Positions 12,361 through 22,849 of a DNA stretch of 64,000 nt are shown piece after piece. The stretch's first letter is position 1. Every line of letters starts with the position of its first letter. Made by a program: the position numbers and the translations under genes. This DNA comes from Owenia fusiformis (taxonomy: Eukaryota > Annelida > Polychaeta > Sabellida > Oweniidae), in the NCBI GenBank assembly GCA_903813345.2, contig CAIIXF020000006.1:21335936-21399935 (forward strand). Direction: 5' to 3'. The notes under the pieces are model-generated. The model ran no database searches and was not told where the DNA came from. It saw only the letters and a list, made by a program, of their open reading frames with translations.

Positions 12361-12468
12361 GTATCAAAACATAACAACTTTAATTTTTGGAAATGGGGGA
12401 TAAACTGGCTCCTTCATTTGAAGTAGCCTCAATCGTAATCTGCACTACACCAAACCTTTGTTTTAGAT

Positions 12469-12504
12469 ATGTATGTGAGGTTATCTGTATTACCTGTATC
12501 CACC
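12469..12504 (+). CDS. Candidate first coding exon of the nested GT61 glycosyltransferase
   Basis: An ATG with a purine at -3 opens twelve codons, MYVRLSVLPVST, and ends at a good 5' splice site ACC/GTGAGT in phase 0. This is the phase needed to join the large exon at 14191, which begins in phase 0 and lacks its own upstream ATG. The join would give a short cytoplasmic tail with one Arg in front of the hydrophobic anchor, as expected of a type II Golgi enzyme. Length, phase and position fit, but the exon is too short to be proven from sequence, and another upstream exon could do the same job. Confidence 0.35.
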
Positions 12505-12849
12505 GTGAGTGGAATAATAAACAATTGCCATGTGGTTAATTTTCAATACATCATATAATGTACCAGATGATATAGACATGATATTAAAAATAGTTAAGAC
12601 ATCATTCTGATTGTAAAGTTGTTATAGTGAGGATAGAGGAAAAACTTTTCCGTCATTATGAAGAAAAATAAAATAATTGTAAGTACAATATCTCAATCAT
12701 TCAATTCAACTAACTAATATGCTGTATTTGGATTTGATGTTAATGAAACATTATTATCATGAATCATGACAGACAAGTATTGATAGTTTTTTTTATTTAG
12801 AGCTAGATTTTGAAATACATACTAGCCAACATGCATTTAATGGTGAGGT

Positions 12850-13610
12850 GGAATCTCAAATCTAAAGTCAGATTTGAACTTCTGAGAACTTGAAGATGAT
12901 TTTGAAAAAAATTGGTCAATTTGAAGCAAGATGAAAAAATACCTTTTTTGACCTTGAGAAGGTCATTGAAGGTCAAATCGCAAATCTAAAGTCAGATTTG
13001 AACTTCTGATAACTTGTAGATGATTTTGAAATGAAGAATTGGTCAATTTGAAGCAAGTTGAAAAAAGACCTTTTTGACCTTTTTTGACCTTGAGAAGGTC
13101 ATTGAAGGTTAAATCTCAAATCTAAAGTCAGATTTGAACTTCTGATAACTTCTAGTGATTTGAAAAAAAATTGGTCAATTTGAAGCAAGACTTTTTGACC
13201 TTGAGAATGCCATTGAAGGTCAAATCTATAGTCAGATTTGAACTGTTGAGAACTTGTAGATGATTTTGAAAAAAAAAATTGGTCAATTTGAAGCAAGTTG
13301 AAAAAATACCTTTTTTGACCTTGAGAAGGTCATTGAAGGTCAAATCGCAAATCTAAAGTCAGATTTGAACTTCTGATAACTTGTAGATGATTTTGAAATG
13401 AAGAATTGGTCAATTTGAAGCAAGTTGAAAAAAGACCTTTTTGACCTTTTTTGACCTTGAGAAGGTCATTGAAGGTTAAATCTCAAATCTAAAGTCAGAT
13501 TTGAACTTCTGATAACTTCTAGTGATTTGAAAAAAAATTGGTCAATTTGAAGCAAGGTGAAAAAATAATTTTTTACCTTTTCTGACCTTGAAAATCTCAT
13601 TATTGACATT
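12850..13610. repeat. Tandem repeat with 366-bp higher-order period
   Basis: Six units of about 105-136 bp carry 'agtcagatttgaact', 'ttggtcaatttgaagcaag' and 'ttgaccttgagaaggtcatt'. Unit starts near 12866, 12991, 13126, 13231, 13357 and 13492 show that units 1-3 recur as 4-6 with a 366-bp shift. A three-unit block was therefore duplicated. It lies in the presumed intron of the nested gene. Confidence 0.85.
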
Positions 13611-14175
13611 ATGACAAAACATGCGTTAATCAGTTCAAATCATATTCAAAACTTGATTTACTCAAGAAGTGAAAAAATCATATATGTGACATCTCAGGGA
13701 TAAAATCTACAAGGTTTAAATATACAATGTTTGTATTTGTTCATACACAAACAAGTCTCATCAAGTACATGTACATCTTGATTTATTGAATTTTCCATTC
13801 AAAATCACCTTTATTTCCTAATATAAAGTATTATTCAAAAATTGCTAACCAATACATTCAATTCAACTGATTTATTATTGAAGTAAAATCCCAGGAAAAT
13901 GCTTATGAGTTTTTTCTTTACGTGTATTGGATATTTTGTATCATTCTCAGACAAAACAGCCCAACATTTTAGGATAATTAAAACTGTGAAATCTTGGTAA
14001 AAGATCATTAAAAGAAACCCTATGTTTTCATCTGGTGAAAAGCCTCACCCAGCGTCAACAGGGTGGTCTAAAGGGTGTAAAATTGTTTTGAAACCTCCAA
14101 CAATCAGACTATAAAAGTACATGTACTGGTATCATATTTCCTGACACTAGTTTGATTTTACATCGTGATAATTAT

Positions 14176-14190
14176 TTAATTCTTTTTCAG
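14176..14190 (+). other. 3' splice site before the GT61 large exon
   Basis: The sequence TAATTCTTTTTCAG immediately precedes the exon start at 14191. It has a continuous pyrimidine tract and CAG. The upstream frame holds no ATG between the in-frame TGA at 14089 and this site, which supports splicing rather than a start within this exon. Confidence 0.7.
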
Positions 14191-15831
14191 AAATGGGCCT
14201 TTCTAACCATAGCTGTATTGTATACACTGATATTTCTCTACCTCGAATCTTCAAATATATTATTTGACCATAAATCCCTAAGAATCCACCTAGCAAGACT
14301 TAATAAGGACAACTTTTGGCAAAATAAACCTGAAACTAAAAATTGGTATCGAGATCAGAATAACATGAGTGCCAGAATAGGGAATGCAGGTATCGTTGAG
14401 GCCCAAGTGAATGGAAGTGACATTGATCATACTCAAAGTGAAATTATTCAAAAAGGAAACAGTAAGAACCAACCTTCCAATAATGTAAATGATGTCCATA
14501 AAGATCTGAATGATGGTGATGAAGAAGTGAAAGTTACAATTCCACATAGTGCTAAACATAAGGAAGAAGAAGAACATGCAATGATTCATAAAGAGAACAC
14601 TATTGATTTAAAACAATATATAAATTATAATCATATACACAAACACTTAAATCAAATATTAAACCCCATATATTCTGATAAAAAATGGTGTAATGGAAAA
14701 TTTATAAAAATTGCCCAACAAATGGCTTATCTTAAGGATAGTATTATAGATAGAACAAAGATCACACCAAGTGACAGAGGAGGCGAAACAATAAAAGAAA
14801 CATTGGACCAAAAAGAAGAGCGTGAATATTATAATTTCTATTATGGAGCTTTTAATATACAATGCAATGCATCTAAAATAAATATGAAATTTAAACCACT
14901 ACATTTACAAAACTGGTTCAACTATTTGAAAATTAGCCCTTTGGTGATGAAGCCGAATATGATCATCACTGGATTAACTATTGCTATGCTAAGAGAGGAT
15001 TATGCTCATCTATACTTTACTCTCATAGAACTGTATGATGCATTCCTCATCATGAAGATGTTCAACCATACTTTTCAGAATACTAATTTACTGATACTAG
15101 ATGCCCATCCACAAGGTCATATGGATGATTTATTGAAGAAATTATTCAAAACTGTCTTCAGATTAAAACATTTAAAAACATTAACACAATTTGAACATTT
15201 AATATGGGGATTTCCAATACAGAAATCATCGCTGATAAACCCCAATGTAAAGAATCTCAATAAACGATTGTACCTCGACCAGTTTAAGCGAACTGTTTTA
15301 AATCAATTTGGGCAGAAATCAAACCGAATTCCCTCTTGTCGCAACCAAAATATTTTATTTGTATGGCGTCATGACTATGTGGCTCATCCACGGAATAAAA
15401 ATGGAATAATCTCAAGAAAAATAACAAACGAGATTGAACTTCTGAATGTTACACGTGAAAGATTTCCCAGTCACAACATTATAGGCATTCAGCTAGATGC
15501 ACTTGATATTGGCAAACAATTGAGAACAATTTCAAATACAGACATCTTAATTGGGATGCATGGGGCTGCATTAGCTTATAGTATATTTCTACCAATTGGC
15601 AGCACTGTTATTGAGTTATTCCCAAATAAAGGGAGAAATTGGCATTTTGAGTACTTAGCAAAATGGAATAAATGTTTCTACCAGTCGTGGTATAACAATG
15701 ATACACAACGGTTTGACTCTAATGGCACTTCTATGACAATACCAGCTAATGTCATCAGATCAGAACTGAGAAATGCTATTGATAACATATGTAATGATAA
15801 ACGGAGAATCAAAAAAATAACTGATGATTAA
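14191..15831 (+). CDS. GT61-family glycosyltransferase, type II membrane protein (nested gene, last exon)
   Basis: This exon encodes 546 residues and a stop. Residues 1-17 (KWAFLTIAVLYTLIFLY) form a signal anchor, so the enzyme should be a type II Golgi or ER protein. A hydrophilic stem of roughly 150 residues follows, then a catalytic domain. The C-terminal region carries the family signature: VWRHDY, then DALDIG, then TDILIGMHGAALAYSIFLP and GSTVIELFP. This pattern is typical of GT61 (DUF563) enzymes such as EOGT, POMGNT2 and plant xylosyltransferases. I cannot tell the sugar or acceptor. The gene lies on the strand opposite the channel, inside its intron 17. There is no in-frame ATG until 14365, beyond the anchor, so an upstream exon is required. 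The catalytic exon is a single uninterrupted block, which hints at descent from a retrocopy or a family of intron-poor paralogues. Confidence 0.88.
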   Translation, partial: KWAFLTIAVLYTLIFLYLESSNILFDHKSLRIHLARLNKDNFWQNKPETKNWYRDQNNMSARIGNAGIVEAQVNGSDIDHTQSEIIQKGNSKNQPSNNVNDVHKDLNDGDEEVKVTIPHSAKHKEEEEHAMIHKENTIDLKQYINYNHIHKHLNQILNPIYSDKKWCNGKFIKIAQQMAYLKDSIIDRTKITPSDRGGETIKETLDQKEEREYYNFYYGAFNIQCNASKINMKFKPLHLQNWFNYLKISPLVMKPNMIITGLTIAMLREDYAHLYFTLIELYDAFLIMKMFNHTFQNTNLLILDAHPQGHMDDLLKKLFKTVFRLKHLKTLTQFEHLIWGFPIQKSSLINPNVKNLNKRLYLDQFKRTVLNQFGQKSNRIPSCRNQNILFVWRHDYVAHPRNKNGIISRKITNEIELLNVTRERFPSHNIIGIQLDALDIGKQLRTISNTDILIGMHGAALAYSIFLPIGSTVIELFPNKGRNWHFEYLAKWNKCFYQSWYNNDTQRFDSNGTSMTIPANVIRSELRNAIDNICNDKRRIKKITDD

Positions 15832-15837
15832 ATACTA

Positions 15838-15843
15838 AATAAA
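15838..15843 (+). terminator. Poly(A) signal AATAAA of the GT61 gene
   Basis: A canonical AATAAA begins 7 nt after the stop codon. The 3' untranslated region would then be only about 20-40 nt and end just before the minisatellite that starts near 15873. Confidence 0.6.
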
Positions 15844-15872
15844 GTGGAATATATGTTGAATATGCTTGGACA

Positions 15873-17310
15873 GTAAGTTTTACTTCAATCCCTGTGTTTT
15901 TGCCTCTGTGTTTTACTTCAATCCCCTGTGTTTTAATTCAATACCTTGTTTTAATTCAATCCCCTGTGATTTACTTCAATCCCCTGTGATTTACGTCAAT
16001 ACCTTGTTTTACTTCAATCCCATGTGATTTACTTCAATCCCCTGTGATTTACTCCAATACCTTGTTTTACTTCAATCCCATGTGATTTACTTCAATCCCC
16101 TGTGATTTACTTCAATACCTTGTTTTAATTCAATCCCATGTGATTTACTTCAATCCCCCGTGCTTTACTTCAATACCTTGTTTTACTTCAATCCCCTGTG
16201 ATTTACTTCAATCCCCTGTGATTTACTTCAACACCTTGTTTTAATTCAATCCCATGTGATTTACTTCAATCCCCTGTGATTTACTCCAATACCTTGTTTT
16301 ACTTCAATCCCATGTGATTTACTTCAATCCCCTGTGATTTACTTCAATACCTTGTTTTACTTCAATCCCATGTGTTTTACTTCAATCCCCTGTGTTTTAA
16401 TTCAATACCTTGTTTTAATTCAATCCCCTGTGATTTACTTCAATCCCATGTGATTTACTTCAATCCCCTGTGATTTACTTCAATACCTTGTTTTACTTCA
16501 ATCCCATGTGATTTACTTCAATACCTTGTTTTACTTCAATCCCATGTGATTTACTTCAATCCCATGTGATTTACTTCAATCCCCTGTGTTTTAATTCAAT
16601 ACCTTGTTTTAATTCAATCCCATGTGATTTACTTCAATCCCCTGTGATTTACTTCAATACCTTGTTTTACTTCAATCCCATGTGATTTACTTCAATACCT
16701 TGTTTTACTTCAATCCCCTGTGATTTACTTCAATACCTTGTTTTACTTCAATCCCCTGTGATTTACTTCAATACCTTGTTTTACTTCAATCCCATGTGAT
16801 TTACTTCAATCCCCTGTGATTTACTTCAATACCTTGTTTGACTTCAATCCCCTGTGATCTATTTCAATCCCCTGAAATTTACTTCAATACCTTGTTTTAA
16901 TTCAATCCCATGTGATTTACTTCAATCCCCTGTGATTTACTTCAATACCTTGTTTTACTTCAATCCCCTGTGATTTACTTCAATCCCCTGTGATTTACTT
17001 CAATACCTTGTTTTACTTCAATCACATGTGATTTACTTCAATCCCCTGTGATTTACTTCAATACCTTGTTTTACTTCAATCACATGTGATTTACTTCAAT
17101 CCCCTGTGATTTACTTCAATACCTTGTTTTACTTCAATCCAATGTGTTTGACTTCAATTCCCTGTGATCTATTTCAACCCCCTGTAATTTACTTCAATCT
17201 CCTGTGATTTCTTTCAATACCTTGATTTACTTCAATCACATGTGATTTACTTAAGTTCTTCAATACCTTGTTTTACTTAAATCCCCTGTGATTTATTTCA
17301 ATTTCAATTT
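15873..17310. repeat. 1.4-kb minisatellite, about 18-20 bp unit
   Basis: Dozens of copies of units such as 'acttcaatcccctgtgattt' and 'acttcaataccttgtttt' alternate in a loose higher-order pattern. Two or three unit types (cccctgtgattt, cccatgtgattt, accttgtttt) recur in varying order, typical of unequal exchange. The array begins about 30 bp after the GT61 poly(A) signal. Confidence 0.95.
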
Positions 17311-18217
17311 ATCATATGGATCTGTTATATTCTGAACGGAAAGTTAAATACCTGTAAGTTGAATCATTCCGAATAAAATTATGGAAGCGAGTGATGTGCT
17401 ATATAATACTGCACTGCAAGATATAAATTCAGATAGATGTTCAGTGCTATTAAATGTCGAGTGGGTGTGTTAAATACAAAACTGACTAAAGGTGCAGATA
17501 CATATTTCATTATCAAATGTGATTGGTTGGTGATTGGTAAGAATGCACCTTTGTTTTGCCTAATAGTTATCATTCAAATGAGTTATGATTTAGAAAAAAC
17601 ATTATTTCCAATTTGTCATATTTTATTTAAGTTCTACTTTAACCAAACATTGTAATGTCAAGCGCATTGAATTTGGAAGTACGATTTACAACTCTATTTT
17701 GCATAAGTGAATAAAGTTATCAAAAATAACACTGATGATAAGAGATGTTTTTTAAAGTAAACAGATTTGGGCTACGTTTTTTTTAAACTGCCTGTGGGCA
17801 AATGCATTGCATAATATATAATACGTATTCCCCCTAGGTATCACAAAAAAGAACAATGAGTCCATGCGATGCAAATTACATGCTAACACGTTTTCAACAA
17901 AAGCAGTTCATCCAAGCGCACTTCAACTGCTAATTACACTGTGGCAACCTTGTCAGCTGCTGGCGTGTGTCAACCGCACCGGCTTGTTGCTAGTGCATTA
18001 CAGGAGTTCAATTGCAATTTACTGTGATGTCTTTCAAAAGAATTATGTAAGTGTTAGTGCGCTTGAATGAGCTTTTTTTGTTGAAAACACATGCGCATGT
18101 AATGAGCACTGCAGGACTTATTGTTCTTTTGAGTGATACCTGGGGAGATCAAAACATTACACAATTCACTACCACCGCATGGCTAAGCATTAAATGTTTT
18201 TACTTATACATTATATA
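17311..18217. other. Intron sequence, no gene seen
   Basis: AT-rich sequence between the minisatellite and a mariner-like element. The short open frames here begin at non-ATG codons or resemble nothing known. Confidence 0.55.
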
Positions 18218-19952
18218 CAGGGTGGTCCAAAAAAAATTGGAACATTTGTTAATTGAATGCAAAACCTTTATTCTTCTTCTAAACTGTACCAAACTTTTAC
18301 TGAGCATAGATCAGTCACTTATTTATCTGATGTAAAGTTTATAGGTGAAAACCACAAAGTTAATGCATTAAACTAGTCGATATTTGATATGACCCCTCTT
18401 CTCCTGACTTACAAGTTGAAGCCTGGGGCTCAGATTTGTAAATATTCAATTAGTTTGTTGTTCGTTTGTTTTGTCCAAGCCATCTTCATTAAAAATTTCA
18501 GCTTGATCAAACTTCCTATTTGTTTGCCTTGGAAGATCAAATCTAGTAACATATTCAACATTTTTTACCCAATTCATGAGTATCAAGCATGTTTTGATGG
18601 CTATTGTTGGGTGTATTACTGATTGAATATTCTCCAGAAAGAGGCCGGGACAGTCTGATTTGACTGGTAAATGAAGCCCCCTCCCCTTTTCTTCCCCACT
18701 CTTAAATGAAAATGATCATTTTGGGTATTGTTTAAGTTTAAGTTAACACAATATTTTTCTGGCAAACCCCAGATGTAAATACCCTTTGTCAACTGAATAT
18801 GATTAATAAAATATTTATAGCAATCAATATGTGCATTAAAGCTTTGAAATAAATAATACTTGAAAAAGTAGCCGCGGAATTAACAAGTGTATATTTAAGA
18901 AAAGGGGTCCTATCAATTCTCGAAATCGTTGTTCCCTCTTCAAAAGAGGAGACGCGAAAATCTTTCCTTATAAGGTCAAAATATTTCCCATGATGCAGTT
19001 CGCGGAGGAACAAATTTATACTTCCTTGTTTTCCCTCATAGGTTTTACATGGGGATTTTCACACCTATTTTTCAAACGATATATTCGTTCATATTCCCGT
19101 ACGAGAGTACAGAAAAATTTATTAGAAACGATTGATCTCTTATTAATCTTAATATAACAGCTATTTTTTTTTCATTGTATTGATTCATAGCGTGGTGAAA
19201 ACGACGATTGAAAAGTGAGAAAATATTCCGGAAGAGAAGGTCACGTGATCAGTCGACTAGTCGCCATATTGGAAAAAACAATTCCATTCGACTTTCAATA
19301 CTTTCATGCCAATCTTACCGCACTACAAACTGCAACATCGATGCAACAACTGAATAAAAGTATTCATCTTCAAATTACATTATAGAGTAACGTTGAAAAC
19401 CCACAAACAACTGAGCAGTAGACCAAAGAAGACGCGTCGCTTTTATCTAGGTCAGTCTGTTCAGTGGTCCGAAAGCAAATCTATAGTACTCGTTTCCGAA
19501 TTTTGTTGTTCATTGTACAATCTTTTATTGATTAAACTCGGTATACTGACTATTAAAGCAATGACAAAGAAGAATACTTCCGATGGTGTCATTGTTTTAT
19601 TTAGCGTGCGGGTGTAAAAACAAAATTGCGTAATTAGTTTGATTTAGAACTTTCGGGTCACGCAAATAGCTACGGGAAATGCATAGTGGGAAAATATTGA
19701 CCAATCAAATTTTGTCCTTTTTGAGTGCTTTTTCAGAACATATTTGCGAACGTTCTGATTCAAAGAGCGAACCGCGAAAGGGAGAATTATTGACTAGTTT
19801 AATGCATTAACTTTGTGGTTTTCACCTATAAATTTTACATCAGATAAATAAGTGATTGGACTATGCTCAGTAAAAGTTTGGTACATTTTAGAAGAACAAT
19901 AAAGATTTTGCGTTCAATTAACAAATGTTCCAATTTTTTTTGGACCACCCTG
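18218..19952. mobile_element. Mariner/Tc1-like non-autonomous element with long inverted repeats
   Basis: The ends read CAGGGTGGTCCAAAAAAAAT, in inverted orientation at both sides, and each is flanked by TA (18216-18217 and 19953-19954). That is the target-site signature of the Tc1/mariner group. The terminal inverted repeats are about 160 bp (18218-18379 and 19792-19952). The 1.4-kb interior has no transposase-length frame. It does contain promoter-like motifs: CACGTG at 19242, GCCATATTGG at 19262 and a CCAAT box near 19702. The element is therefore non-autonomous and may carry captured host sequence. It sits in Cav2 intron 17, close to exon 17. Confidence 0.85.
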
Positions 19953-20131
19953 TATATATGACAGTAATGTTCAGACACTTAATGATATCAAATTGTACCC
20001 TATATTTAACCCAAAGACTGAAAAGGCAAGTACAAATATTGTACAAATACCTAAATAATGAAGAGGGCAAAAAATTGTACCCCCCCCCAAAAAAAAACCA
20101 GAAGAGGGTGAAATACCAAAATTATACTTAC

Positions 20132-20263
20132 TCGCCCCCAAATAGCTGCATCCCCAGGAGAGCAAAGATGAGGATAAACAGGAAGAGTAGAAACAACAGA
20201 GAGATGATGGAACGCATCGAGTTGAGCAATGAGATCACAAGGTTCCTCAATGAAGACCAGTAC
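20132..20263 (-). CDS. Cav2: Cav2 exon 17: domain II S4-S5 linker and S5
   Basis: This exon reads [18 protein letters not shown], then [20 protein letters not shown] and QLFGG. It encodes the S4-S5 linker and the S5 outer pore helix, ending at the start of the domain II turret. It is 132 nt (1 + 43 codons + 2), with a 3' splice site TTTTAG and a 5' splice site GCGA/GTAAGT. It joins exon 16 at an AG/G Arg codon. The sequence is nearly identical to insect Cav2 over this region. The next exon is 11.3 kb away across the intron that holds the GT61 gene and a mariner-like element. Confidence 0.97.
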
Positions 20264-21239
20264 CTAAAACATATACAGACCTCAGTTTTCAATATCAGTT
20301 TCATTCATTACAGTTATCTATGACAAAATATAATCACTGATATTTTCTATTATTTGCAATAATGTCATTATATGATATAAACATTTTCATTTTCAATTAT
20401 GCTTGTCTTGTGCCAGGCCCTTGTGACCCACTCCCTGATTACACTTCACTGTCTTTTCAATAAAAAATTACATGTACAATTGTAAACGAGAAAAACAATG
20501 GAATGAACAAACAACAGACTTTGAGAAACTTGTAAGACATGAAAGTTGATTGTATTATTTGTACTTTGTCAAGGAAAAATGAATACATTTAGGTAGTAGC
20601 CCTGTTATTCAATATTACCAAAAACGGATTGCATGTTTGAAAACTAAAGTAAAATCCTAACACACAAATTTTCATCAAATTTTGGCCCATTTGAAAAAGT
20701 ATTTATATACTAGAATATACCAAAATGTGTTCTGAATGTTAATAGTGATATAGAGGAGCATGAAAGATATTAAAAGATAATCTTCACAGCACCCAAAGGT
20801 GTTTCATCGCCTTTGTGCACTAAAATGGTGAATCTTTTCGAGTGAATCTCTTATGCTATATTACAAAGTTTTTTATCGAAAATTGTTGTTAAAGTAGTAA
20901 CTGTTAGCTAATTGATGATGTTAAGAGTGAATTCATTAATAACTGAAGCAATATAAATTCTAATTATCATTGTTTCTGCATTTTATCAAAGTTTGCGGTC
21001 TCTTGATATTTGTTCATTTTTTGTGGTTTGTTGATATTTGTTGTTGAGCATATTGTGGAAATACATAAATTTTATTTCAAATTCATCAATAAACTTTGTG
21101 GTACGATGATAAAAAGAAACTCTCATGCCTGGCAAGTAGTGGCTACAGCTCTAATTATGACAAAAAGTAAAACTTAAGTGTATACAAGAGATGAAATAAA
21201 TTGATTATCGATAAAAAAAAATTGAGTTAAATCACCCAC
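20264..21239 (-). other. Cav2 intron 16
   Basis: About 1 kb of AT-rich sequence with no further exon, repeat array or RNA gene that I can recognise. Confidence 0.6.
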
Positions 21240-21349
21240 CTTGTCACCTTGAATATTCTGAGCAACCTTAGGGCCCTCAGTACACTGATGCCAAAGGAGC
21301 CATTTTTAAAGTGAGACCAAACTACTTCAAATATACTGCCTACGATTAC
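21240..21349 (-). CDS. Cav2: Cav2 exon 16: domain II S3 and S4 voltage sensor
   Basis: This exon reads [20 protein letters not shown], then [16 protein letters not shown]. The second block is the S4 helix, with positive charges at every third position (R, R, R, K) that sense membrane voltage. It is 110 nt, entering in phase 0 and leaving with two bases of an Arg codon. The 3' splice site is TTTTGTAG and the 5' splice site AG/GTGGGT. The domain II S3-S4 loop is short (HFKNGSFG), as in Cav2 channels generally. Confidence 0.97.
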
Positions 21350-21650
21350 CTACAAAAGAAAATAGAATCTTGCAGAATGTTCTAGTTCCATTGGGGTTTG
21401 TAATCAGAGACAGCATGCCGTAGGAAGACTGTAAATGTCATTTATAAACCTTGGCTCTCAACATTTTTGTCACAAGTATGATTCAATAAATATGAAGAAA
21501 TTACAAATTATACAAATTATAACCCAGTTTTCAAATAAAGAATTGGGGTAAAGGACAAAAGTGAAAATATTTTCTTAATTGAATCATGAACGATAATTAG
21601 ATGAATTCAACAAAAAATGATTAAAAGTGCAAATACATTAACATACTTAC

Positions 21651-21763
21651 GATACAATCAAATATATTGAACGAAGATTTGAAATACATTCTGAATCCCA
21701 GTGCGTACATCTTCACGAACATCTCAATTATAAAGAGCCCCAAAAACACATATTCAGCATAGG
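21651..21763 (-). CDS. Cav2: Cav2 exon 15: domain II S2 and start of S3
   Basis: This exon reads [20 protein letters not shown], then [17 protein letters not shown]. The E and K of IIEMFVKMY are the acidic and basic residues of the S2 charge-transfer region. It is 113 nt, with a 3' splice site GTTGCAG and a 5' splice site ATC/GTAAGT, ending in phase 0. The first Ser codon is split with exon 14 (T/CC). Confidence 0.96.
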
Positions 21764-22227
21764 CTGCAACAGAAAAGTTCACTTATTATATCCGAACAAG
21801 TCAAACTTGTTTTCAGCAACTTGCCATGCCGTAGCAACTGGGGGGTCGAGGTGTTCATGTAAACCCCCAGTCAAAATTCCTGTTAATCTTATAGGTATGT
21901 GCCATTTGATTTTACCATTCTCATATTCTTATAAACAATGTAACAACACAATTTGCATCACCTTACAAAGATATGGTTGGATGGCAAGCTTGTTTAAGTT
22001 GCTTACAACATGGTCATTTTTGGACAGGGTGAAAACGTTTCATATTCCATAATACTCTTTTTTAAATGCTCATATTCCATATTTTTCAGGGGCCCATATT
22101 CCTTCTTATTTCCCAGAAGCTATGTTTAATATTCTTTCTCATATCTAATTCTATGCCACCCTCCCTTCAATATAACCATAACCATTATGGTAGTGTCCTA
22201 GAATGAAAGGAGGGTGGTGGTGCTTAC

Positions 22228-22355
22228 ATAGAAAGTCTGTGAGCCACTGTGGTTGATTATAATGCTCCACTATATAACAAGCAGAATTGAGGAACACAAG
22301 GACAATCACCACCCAGTAGAATGCTTGGCTTTTCACCATTCGTCTTGCATTTATC
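22228..22355 (-). CDS. Cav2: Cav2 exon 14: domain II S1
   Basis: This exon reads [20 protein letters not shown], then [20 protein letters not shown] and FL. It encodes the end of the I-II linker and the first membrane helix of domain [13 protein letters not shown] matches the vertebrate IRHMVKSQVFYW block, and HYNQPQWLT matches HHNQPQWLT. It is 128 nt, with a 3' splice site TTCAG and a 5' splice site CTAT/GTAAGC. The first base completes an Arg codon (AG/G) begun in exon 13. Confidence 0.97.
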
Positions 22356-22770
22356 CTGAAAATACATTAAATATATACCTCAGGGGTTTCGCAACAGGCT
22401 TAAATAAATTACAACAAAAGGTAAAATTAATGGAAATCATAAATTTAACATGGAAAAGTTAAAAGGTCCCTAAAAAAAACAGGCGAATTTGTGAAAACAA
22501 CCAGTGAAAATCACCTGTTGCCTGCTGCTAATGAAATCCCTGTATCATCGTTATCATTAAATATACAAGATACTCGTACATTAAAGAATAGCAAGATTGG
22601 TACTTCAACAGCTGGCTTAACATTTATCTTATTTCAATGGGTAACTTATGCAAAGTCACTACCACAAGGATAAAATGATCAGGAAACATGAAGTTACTAG
22701 AATAGTATAGGGGAGTCGTATAAACATTTCTATGGAATAATATGGAATAAAATCCATTCACAATTATTAC

Positions 22771-22849
22771 CTGAGAATTCTCTCTCGTCTCCAGAAGCCC
22801 TTCTGTTGTTTCTTATTTGCACCAAAGCCCGACCTGCTGAACAGATTAC
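22771..22849 (-). CDS. Cav2: Cav2 exon 13: end of I-II cytoplasmic linker
   Basis: This exon reads NLFSRSGFGANKKQQKGFWR, then RERILR. It is a basic stretch running into domain II S1; GFWRRERILR aligns with the SYFRHKERLLR block of vertebrate Cav2. It is 79 nt (2 + 25 codons + 2), with a 3' splice site TTGTTTCTAG and a 5' splice site CTCAG/GTAATA. Its entry phase accepts either the 30-nt microexon at 24960 or exon 11 directly. Confidence 0.93.

Noticed and set aside
14152-14190. N-terminal extension of the GT61 frame beginning at 14152
   Set aside because: The first codon there is TTG, not ATG. No in-frame ATG exists back to the TGA at 14089, and a strong 3' splice site ends at 14190, so I start the exon at 14191.
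15873-17310. CRISPR-like array
   Set aside because: Units are 18-20 bp head to tail with no unique spacers, in an animal intron. It is a minisatellite.
19925-20323. 132-residue plus-strand open frame
   Set aside because: It lies antisense over channel exon 17 and the end of a mariner-like element. The minus-strand exon is strongly conserved and explains the open frame.
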